Source of the DNA: an uncultured Bacilli bacterium
GTDB taxonomy: Bacteria; Bacillota_I; Bacilli_A; RF39; UBA660
Reading direction: 5' to 3'
DNA length: 5,854 nucleotides
Assembly: GCA_948543905.1 (NCBI GenBank)
Contig: CAOVIS010000061.1
Span: 1-5,854, forward strand
Below the pieces are notes generated by a model. The model ran no database searches. It was not told where the DNA came from and saw only the letters and a program-made list of their open reading frames with translations. How positions within the stretch are numbered: the first letter of the stretch is position 1; each line of letters begins with the position of its first letter. A program made the translations under genes and the position numbers. Of this stretch, positions 1 through 4,969 are shown one piece after another.

Positions 1-437
1 TGCAGCCGATATTTCATAATTTTAAAAATATGGAAGAATTGATTGGGGAAGTAACTAAAAAAATATATTTAAAGTATCAAGAATATTTTAAAGTAGATGT
101 TAAAATGCCTAAGGCTTATAAATTAATGGGTCTTGGTTATATTAAATTTGCTAGAGATTATCCAGAATTTTTTAAAATTTTATTTATGAAGCAAACTAAT
201 AAAAGCGCGATAGATTTTGTAATGGCTGATGCTTTAAGTGATGATGTTATTAAAGCTGGTGTCAAACTCACGGGTTTTAGCGTTGAAGATCAAAAGAGGT
301 TTCACGTAAAAGTATGGATATTTACGCATGGAATGGCTTGTTTAATGGCAACAAAAACAGTAAATTTTACGGATTTAGAATTAGATGAATTGTTAACAGA
401 TAGTATTGTTGCAATGTATAGAGGAGAAGGTAAATAA
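1..437 (+). CDS. TetR/AcrR-family transcriptional regulator, 5'-truncated by the window edge
   Basis: The frame is open from the left edge (first complete codon at base 3) to TAA at 435-437, so the ATG at base 30 is internal rather than the start. The first visible residues, QPIFHNFKNMEELIGEV, match the end of a TetR recognition helix and the start of helix 4 (pattern PIF..F.NMEEL). About 35-45 N-terminal residues with the rest of the helix-turn-helix are missing. The remainder is an all-helical ligand-binding domain. Near its C-terminus, WIFTHGMACLM resembles the WHG-type TetR C-terminal domain, whose pocket binds a small effector. The family normally represses its own operon and is released by a ligand. 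Its stop overlaps the ATPase start by one base (TAATG), so it most likely controls the downstream exporter. The operator should lie upstream of this window. The effector is unknown. Confidence 0.86.
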   Translation, partial: QPIFHNFKNMEELIGEVTKKIYLKYQEYFKVDVKMPKAYKLMGLGYIKFARDYPEFFKILFMKQTNKSAIDFVMADALSDDVIKAGVKLTGFSVEDQKRFHVKVWIFTHGMACLMATKTVNFTDLELDELLTDSIVAMYRGEGK

Positions 438-1375
438 TGAAGAATATAATTGAAGTTAAAAACTTAGTAAAGGAATATAAAAACATAAAAGCTATAGACA
501 ATTTAAGCTTTGAAGTAAAAGAAGGAGAGATATTAGGACTTTTGGGGCCTAATGGAAGTGGTAAGTCGACGACGATAAATTGTATGTTAGCACTTTTAAA
601 GAAAAATGCTGGTGAGATTAAAATTATGGGTAAGAAAATGTTGCCTGATAGTTATGAAATTAAAAGAAATATTGGTGTTGTATTTCAAGATGTTGCAGTA
701 TTTTCAGAATTAAATGTAATTGATAATATTGATTATTTTTGTGGACTTTATATTAAAGATAAAAATATTCGTAAGAAATATGTCAGTGATGCTATCGAAT
801 TAGTGGGTTTAAGAGAATTTACAAAATTTTATCCTAAACAATTATCAGGTGGACTTTTAAGACGACTTAATATTGCTTGTGGTATTGCTCATAAACCAAA
901 AATAATTATTTTAGATGAACCGACTGTGGCAGTAGATCCTCAAAGTAGAAATAATATTTTAGATGGAATTGAAAAACTAAGAGCAAATGGAGCAACCATC
1001 ATTTACACGACTCATTATATGGAAGAAGTAGAAATATTATGTGATCGAATAATCATTTTAGATAAGGGTAGGATAATTGCTGAAGGTACACTTGAAGAGA
1101 TTAAAGATCTAGCAAGTATAGAAGAAAAAGTAACAGTAGAAGTTATAGATTTAAAATCTAAATATTTAGAAGAAATTAGAAATTTTAAGAATGTTGATGA
1201 GGTGATTTATAATCATAATGTTTTGGTTATAACTTATAAAAAAGGTAAAAATAATTTAGTAGAATTAATGGACTTTTTAAAACTAAAGAAAATAAATTAT
1301 AATAAAATATTTTCTGAGCGACCTACTCTTAATGATATATTCTTAGAAATGACTGGAAAGGAATTGCGTGATTAA
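437..1375 (+). CDS. ABC transporter ATP-binding protein, drug-export type
   Basis: This is the cytosolic ATPase that would power the two permeases encoded next. Visible motifs in order are the A-loop aromatic Y14, Walker A GPNGSGKST (37-45), Q-loop Q84, signature LSGGL (136-140), Walker B IIILDEP (156-162), D-loop VDP (166-168) and H-loop H193. All catalytic residues are present, including E161 after the Walker B aspartate. The signature reads LSGGL rather than LSGGQ, a variation tolerated in this family. Residues from about 229 to 312 form the C-terminal extension (DUF4162-like) of DrrA/YfiL-type exporters and end in the typical PTLNDIFLEMTGKELRD. The 312-residue length is normal for the group. 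A GAGGAG/AAGG ribosome site at 421-430 precedes the ATG. The gene overlaps the regulator by 1 base and the first permease by 8, so these subunits are likely made together. The exported substrate (drug, lipid or peptide) cannot be told from the ATPase. Confidence 0.95.
   Translation: MKNIIEVKNLVKEYKNIKAIDNLSFEVKEGEILGLLGPNGSGKSTTINCMLALLKKNAGEIKIMGKKMLPDSYEIKRNIGVVFQDVAVFSELNVIDNIDYFCGLYIKDKNIRKKYVSDAIELVGLREFTKFYPKQLSGGLLRRLNIACGIAHKPKIIILDEPTVAVDPQSRNNILDGIEKLRANGATIIYTTHYMEEVEILCDRIIILDKGRIIAEGTLEEIKDLASIEEKVTVEVIDLKSKYLEEIRNFKNVDEVIYNHNVLVITYKKGKNNLVELMDFLKLKKINYNKIFSERPTLNDIFLEMTGKELRD
1357..1362 (+). promoter_or_regulatory. Ribosome binding site that decides a GTG start
   Basis: AAAGGA lies inside the end of the ATPase gene. 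It sits 5 bases before the GTG at 1368 but 14 bases before the in-frame ATG at 1377, so the spacing favours GTG as the start of the first permease. The alternative start would shorten the protein by only three residues. Confidence 0.6.
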
Positions 1376-2453
1376 GATGCATAGTTTTAAATATGCTTTT
1401 ATAACTCTTTTAAAAAATAAAATGTTGATATTTTGGACTTTTATGTTTCCGATTATTTTAGGAATATTCTTTAATATGGCATTTTCGAATATTGAAGATA
1501 GTGAGAAATTAGATTTAATTAATATAGCTATTGTGGAAGATGTTAGTTTAGAACAAAATATTCCTTTAAAATATGGGTTAGAAGTTTTAAGCAAAGGAGA
1601 TAATCAGTTATTTAATACAAAGTATGTATCTTTAGATAAAGCAATAGATCTATTAAATCATAAAGATATAAGTGGTTATGTTGTGTTAGGTGAAGATGTA
1701 AAAGTTGTAATTAAAGAAAATGGTATTAATGAAACTGTTTTAAAAAATGTAGTTGAAGAAATAAGAGAGACTAGTAGTATTCCGCCAATAACTAAGATTA
1801 GTGCTAATATTAAAGATATAAGTGATGCTAATTTAAGCTATACTATGATTGAGTATTATACTTTAATTGCGATGGCTGCTTTATATGGAGGAATATTTGG
1901 ACTTACGGCGATTAATAAATGCCTTGCTAATATGAGTGAAGTGGGTAAGAGAGTAAGTATTGCACCGACTAAAAAAAGTAGAATTGTTTTTAGTAATATG
2001 CTAGCTAGTTATATTTTACAGTTAGTAGGACTTTCTTTATTATTTATTTTTACGATTTTGGTTTTAAAAGTTGATTATGGAGCTAATTTATTACTTGTGA
2101 TTCTTTTAGCAATGACAGGGGCTTTTGCCGGTTTGTCTTTAGGGTTATTTTTAGGAGTTGTGATGAAATCTAATGAAAATACAAAATTAGGTATTATTAT
2201 TGCTATTACAATGCTCGGATGTTTCTTATCAGGAATGATGGGTATTACGATGAAATATGTTATTGATAAAAATATTCCACTAGTAAATAAACTTAACCCA
2301 GCTAGTATGATAACTGATGGTTTTTATGCTTTATATTATTATGATACTTTAAATAGGTATTTCTTTAATGTTTTTAGTTTAGTTATTTTTGGGGCTATTT
2401 TGTTATTTATAGCAAGTATACTTTTAAGGAGGCAAGAGTATGAATACATTTAA
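1368..2453 (+). CDS. ABC-2 type transporter permease, first subunit
   Basis: This 361-residue membrane subunit of the exporter has the ABC2_membrane_3 layout. A first transmembrane helix at about 19-38 is followed by a large extracytoplasmic domain at about 40-160. Five further helices lie at roughly 163-182, 209-234, 239-266, 274-293 and 331-353. The segment NKLNPASMITDGFYALYYYD (308-327) between helices 5 and 6 is a recognisable conserved stretch in Bacillota permeases of this type. The short positively charged C-terminus (LLRRQEYEY) would face the cytoplasm. The start is GTG, chosen on ribosome-site spacing. The gene overlaps the ATPase by 8 bases and the next permease by 14. With one ATPase and two different permeases, it probably forms half of a heterodimeric channel with two ATPase copies, as in LnrLMN-like exporters. 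Substrate is unknown. Confidence 0.9.
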   Translation: MIKMHSFKYAFITLLKNKMLIFWTFMFPIILGIFFNMAFSNIEDSEKLDLINIAIVEDVSLEQNIPLKYGLEVLSKGDNQLFNTKYVSLDKAIDLLNHKDISGYVVLGEDVKVVIKENGINETVLKNVVEEIRETSSIPPITKISANIKDISDANLSYTMIEYYTLIAMAALYGGIFGLTAINKCLANMSEVGKRVSIAPTKKSRIVFSNMLASYILQLVGLSLLFIFTILVLKVDYGANLLLVILLAMTGAFAGLSLGLFLGVVMKSNENTKLGIIIAITMLGCFLSGMMGITMKYVIDKNIPLVNKLNPASMITDGFYALYYYDTLNRYFFNVFSLVIFGAILLFIASILLRRQEYEYI

Positions 2454-3588
2454 AGCATTTTTAAAAGTTTTAAATAAGTATAAATTTACAGTCATTTTAT
2501 ATACAGTAATTTTAATATTTTTTGCAGGGTTTAATATGCAAACTAAAGATGATACGATGAATTTTACAGCCTCTAAGCCAGATGTACTTATTATTAATCA
2601 AGATGTAGATACTGGGATAACTAAAAGTTTAATTAATTATATGAGTCGGGTTAGTAATATGATTTCTGGAATAGAGGGTGAAGAAAAAATAAAAGATGCA
2701 ATTTTTTACCGAGATGTCAATTATGTTATTTATATACCTGAGAATTTTAATAAAGATTTTTTAAATCAGCAAAATCCTCAATTAGAAATTAAATCTACTG
2801 GTGATTACATGGCAAGTTTAGCTGATATGTATTTAAATAGATATATAAATATTGTGAGTAGTTTTAAGGAAACTAATTTGGGAGAATCTGAAATTATAAG
2901 TAGGGCGGAAAGTGTTTTAGCTGAAGAAATAAAAGTGGAAGTTGCTAGTAGTTTAGATACTGATGGTTTAAATAGTGCGACATTTTATTTTAATTTTACC
3001 AATTATTGTATTTTAGCTTCTTTAATTCAGATTGTATGTTTAGTGATTTCTAGTTTTAAGAGTGAAGGAGTAAAAAAGCGGGTAATAGTAAGTTCTACTT
3101 CTTATCGAAAATATAACAATAAATTATTATTTTCTAATATGGCTTATGCGATAGTTATATGGTTATTTTATCTTATTTTAGGATTTATCTTAATAAAGGA
3201 TACAATGCTTAGTATGCATGGATTATTATATAGTATTAATATGTTTATCTTTATAATTTTAGCTCTAGTGGTTGCGATAATTCTTGCTAATTTAATTAAG
3301 AGTAAGGATGCTGTTAATGGCATTGTTAATGTTATTGCTCTTGGTTCAAGTTTCTTGTGTGGGTCTTTTGTGCCGATGGAATATTTACCAAATTCGGTTT
3401 TAAATATTGCCCACGCATTACCTTCATATTATTTTATTAAAAATAATAATTTAATTAAAACGCTAGAAGTATTTAATATGGAAAGTCTTAAACCAATTAT
3501 TATAAATATGGTGATTTTAATTATCTTTGTTTTAGGATTTTTACTGCTTAATAATATAATACTTCAACATAAAAAGAGTTTAGATTAA
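2440..3588 (+). CDS. ABC-2 type transporter permease, second subunit
   Basis: This 382-residue protein has the same architecture as the preceding permease but little obvious sequence identity with it. A helix at about 15-32 is followed by an extracytoplasmic domain at about 33-182. A C-terminal bundle has helices near 183-205, 229-252, 258-287, 289-312 and 350-373. The stretch GSFVPMEYLPNSVLNIAHAL (308-327), followed by PSYYFIK, is typical of the loop between the last two helices of ABC-2 exporters. A perfect AAGGAGG at 2426-2432, 7 bases before the ATG, fixes the start even though it lies within the upstream gene (14-base overlap). This is the last gene of the exporter operon. It most likely pairs with the first permease. 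No convincing intrinsic terminator follows the stop, so some read-through into the next operon is plausible. Confidence 0.9.
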   Translation: MNTFKAFLKVLNKYKFTVILYTVILIFFAGFNMQTKDDTMNFTASKPDVLIINQDVDTGITKSLINYMSRVSNMISGIEGEEKIKDAIFYRDVNYVIYIPENFNKDFLNQQNPQLEIKSTGDYMASLADMYLNRYINIVSSFKETNLGESEIISRAESVLAEEIKVEVASSLDTDGLNSATFYFNFTNYCILASLIQIVCLVISSFKSEGVKKRVIVSSTSYRKYNNKLLFSNMAYAIVIWLFYLILGFILIKDTMLSMHGLLYSINMFIFIILALVVAIILANLIKSKDAVNGIVNVIALGSSFLCGSFVPMEYLPNSVLNIAHALPSYYFIKNNNLIKTLEVFNMESLKPIIINMVILIIFVLGFLLLNNIILQHKKSLD

Positions 3589-3590
3589 AA

Positions 3591-3607
3591 ATATTTACAA
3601 TAAATAT
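3591..3607. repeat. Small A/T inverted repeat over the -35 region
   Basis: ATATTTA and TAAATAT form a perfect 7-bp inverted repeat around a 3-base centre (CAA). It covers the -35 hexamer. Its right arm is shared with the left arm of the larger inverted repeat at 3602-3646, so in RNA the two pairings would exclude each other. All pairs are A-T, so in this A/T-rich DNA it may be chance. Confidence 0.4.
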
Positions 3608-3622
3608 CCCTTATGTTAAAAT
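3594..3622 (+). promoter_or_regulatory. SigA-type promoter of the helix-turn-helix/repeat operon
   Basis: A -35 TTTACA (3594-3599) is followed by a 17-base spacer and a -10 TAAAAT (3617-3622). Each hexamer has one mismatch to the consensus. TG at 3614-3615, one base before the -10, makes it an extended -10. Transcription should start near 3629, giving a leader of only about 20 bases before the ATG at 3650. It is the only non-coding gap in the window, which supports a separate transcription unit here. Confidence 0.78.
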
Positions 3623-3646
3623 AAAAATAAATCAGGAGGGATATTT
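3602..3646. repeat. Perfect 10-bp inverted repeat spanning promoter and ribosome binding site
   Basis: AAATATCCCT (3602-3611) and AGGGATATTT (3637-3646) are exact reverse complements with 25 bases between them, and a T-G wobble could extend the stem by one pair. The left arm lies in the -35/-10 spacer. The right arm lies past the predicted transcription start and covers the 3' half of the Shine-Dalgarno. As DNA it could be an operator with half-sites either side of the -10. As RNA it could form only in read-through transcripts from the exporter operon, where it would mask the ribosome site. The C/G triplets make chance less likely than for a pure A/T palindrome. Confidence 0.65.
3634..3640 (+). 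promoter_or_regulatory. Strong ribosome binding site partly inside the inverted repeat
   Basis: AGGAGGG lies 9 bases before the ATG at 3650 and fixes that start. Its last four bases (AGGG) belong to the right arm of the 10-bp inverted repeat, so accessibility may depend on which promoter produced the transcript. Confidence 0.8.
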
Positions 3647-3649
3647 TTA

Positions 3650-4969
3650 ATGAGTAAAAGAGATAATATAAGAAATAAAATATTAGTACGACTTGCTAAA
3701 GGGATAGCTAAAGAAGAGATATGTAATGAATTAAATGTTACTCTAGAAATGATCGATGATTTAGAGCAAGCCCAAGGAAAAGAAATTTTAGTAATTAGAG
3801 ATTCTTTAGCAATAAGAAATCTTATGAATAAAGGAAAATATAAGGAAGCTTTAGCTATATGTAATAAAGAAGAGTATAGAGATAATGATGTTATTTGTTC
3901 CCAAAAGATTAATATTTTAATAAAATTAAAAAAGTATGATGAGTTTTTTGATATTTGCAATAGATTTATTTTTCTATATAATGGTTCTATTCAATCTGCA
4001 AGAATTAAAGTGTTAATGGATTTTGGAAAGTTTAGGGAAGCTTTTAGGATAGCTAGTAATCCTATTTTTGATAACGATAAAATAATATTACTTTACAGAG
4101 CTAGATTACTTAGTTATTTAGGTAAGTTAGATGAAGCATACCAAGTATATTCTAAAGATGAATATAGAAATGACGAAGATTTTCAAGCTGGTAAGGTGCG
4201 AATTTTAATTAATTGTGAGATGTATCCTGAAGCTTTTTTAATAGTATCTCGTCCACTTTTTAAAGATTCGATGATAATACAAGGTTTATATGCTAAATTA
4301 TGGCTTTTGATGGGAAAAGAAGATGAAGCATTAAAAATTATAAATCGAGAGTGTTTTAAAAATAGTGCTAGTGTGCAAATTAATATGATAGATATTTTAA
4401 TTAATCATGAAGAATATGCTAAAGCCTTAGAAATGTGTGAGAGAAAAGAATTTCAGGATAATAATATGATAGAGGCTCGGAAAATCCGAATCTTAATTGG
4501 TTTAAAACGTTATCCCGAAGCTTTAGCAATTTGTAATAAAAGAAATTTTCAAAATAATAGTTTAGTTCAAACTGAGAAATATGTAATTCCCATACTTGAG
4601 CATTTTAATTCTTTAGAGGGAACTCAAAAAGAAAGTATTTATGATAATTATTTACATTTAATAAATAATAAAGAATTTAGTTCAGAGGAAATACAAGCTT
4701 TAGATGAGATGGCTGAGGTAAAGGATTGTTTAATGATGGCTTATTATGAGGCTAATGGTTTTCATAAAGATGTTATAGTTTATGAGTTAAAAATGATGCA
4801 AAAAAAGTATGCAGATTCTAAAGTGATGATTGATGTTATTAAAAAATTATTAGATAGAGTAAAGATTAGGGTTAAGTGTTTTAATGGGGATTTTTATTTA
4901 AGTTTAATAAAAATAATTATAAAAGAAAATAAAACTAAGGGATTAGTTAGAAGTAGGAGAGAAAAATAA
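3650..4969 (+). CDS. Helix-turn-helix-like protein with eight 32-residue TPR-like repeats, function unknown
   Basis: I do not recognise this 439-residue protein as a named family. It has no signal peptide or membrane segment and should be cytosolic. Residues 11-40 look like a helix-turn-helix: ILVRLAKG, then KEEICNELN, a turn at V30, then TLEMIDDLEQ. The last helix is strongly acidic, which is unusual for DNA contact. Residues 53-320 hold eight helical repeats whose marker (Y-x-E-A-L-x-I-C-like) recurs at 64, 96, 128, 160, 192, 224, 256 and 288, an exact period of 32. Residues from about 320 to 439 are helical, non-repetitive and end in a basic tail (VRSRREK). It has its own promoter and ribosome site, and its stop overlaps the next gene, a paralogue of the same design, by one base. 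A regulator or peptide/protein receptor similar in plan to TPR-containing regulators is possible, but this is inference. Confidence 0.85.
   Translation: MSKRDNIRNKILVRLAKGIAKEEICNELNVTLEMIDDLEQAQGKEILVIRDSLAIRNLMNKGKYKEALAICNKEEYRDNDVICSQKINILIKLKKYDEFFDICNRFIFLYNGSIQSARIKVLMDFGKFREAFRIASNPIFDNDKIILLYRARLLSYLGKLDEAYQVYSKDEYRNDEDFQAGKVRILINCEMYPEAFLIVSRPLFKDSMIIQGLYAKLWLLMGKEDEALKIINRECFKNSASVQINMIDILINHEEYAKALEMCERKEFQDNNMIEARKIRILIGLKRYPEALAICNKRNFQNNSLVQTEKYVIPILEHFNSLEGTQKESIYDNYLHLINNKEFSSEEIQALDEMAEVKDCLMMAYYEANGFHKDVIVYELKMMQKKYADSKVMIDVIKKLLDRVKIRVKCFNGDFYLSLIKIIIKENKTKGLVRSRREK
3806..4609 (+). repeat. Protein-level array of eight 32-residue helical repeats
   Basis: Each unit has a helix ending near L-x-K-x-x-Y, then x-E-A-L/F-x-I-C, a short linker and the next helix. 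Examples are YKEALAIC (64-71), YDEFFDIC (96-103), FREAFRIA (128-135), LDEAYQVY (160-167), YAKALEMC (256-263) and YPEALAIC (288-295). Spacing is 32 residues at every step with no indels. The units have diverged at the DNA level, so the array is old compared with that of the next gene. The pattern resembles a TPR (34 residues) with a loop shortened by two. Confidence 0.82.

Noticed and set aside
5..33. Imperfect inverted repeat near the left edge (CCGATATTT against AAATATGG)
   Set aside because: It needs a bulge, is mostly A/T, and lies inside the coding frame of the TetR protein with conserved residues. Chance is sufficient.
1343..1594. Open frame of 83 codons on the minus strand
   Set aside because: It lies across the ATPase/permease junction, opposite well-supported genes, and has no ribosome site or family features. 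It is a by-product of A/T-rich coding sequence.
3589..3648. Intrinsic terminator after the second permease
   Set aside because: The 10-bp inverted repeat is followed by a T-rich stretch, but the loop is 25 bases, the T-run is partly inside the stem, and the right arm overlaps a strong ribosome site. A weak terminating effect cannot be excluded.
3623..3649. Riboswitch or structured leader for the repeat-protein operon
   Set aside because: The leader predicted from the local promoter is only about 20 bases, too short for any known riboswitch.
3616..3960. Open frame of 114 codons on the minus strand
   Set aside because: It is antisense to the promoter and N-terminal region of the first repeat protein. 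Its composition (Ser/Leu/Ile/Phe-rich) is what the complement of Lys/Glu/Asn-rich coding gives, and no start signals were seen.
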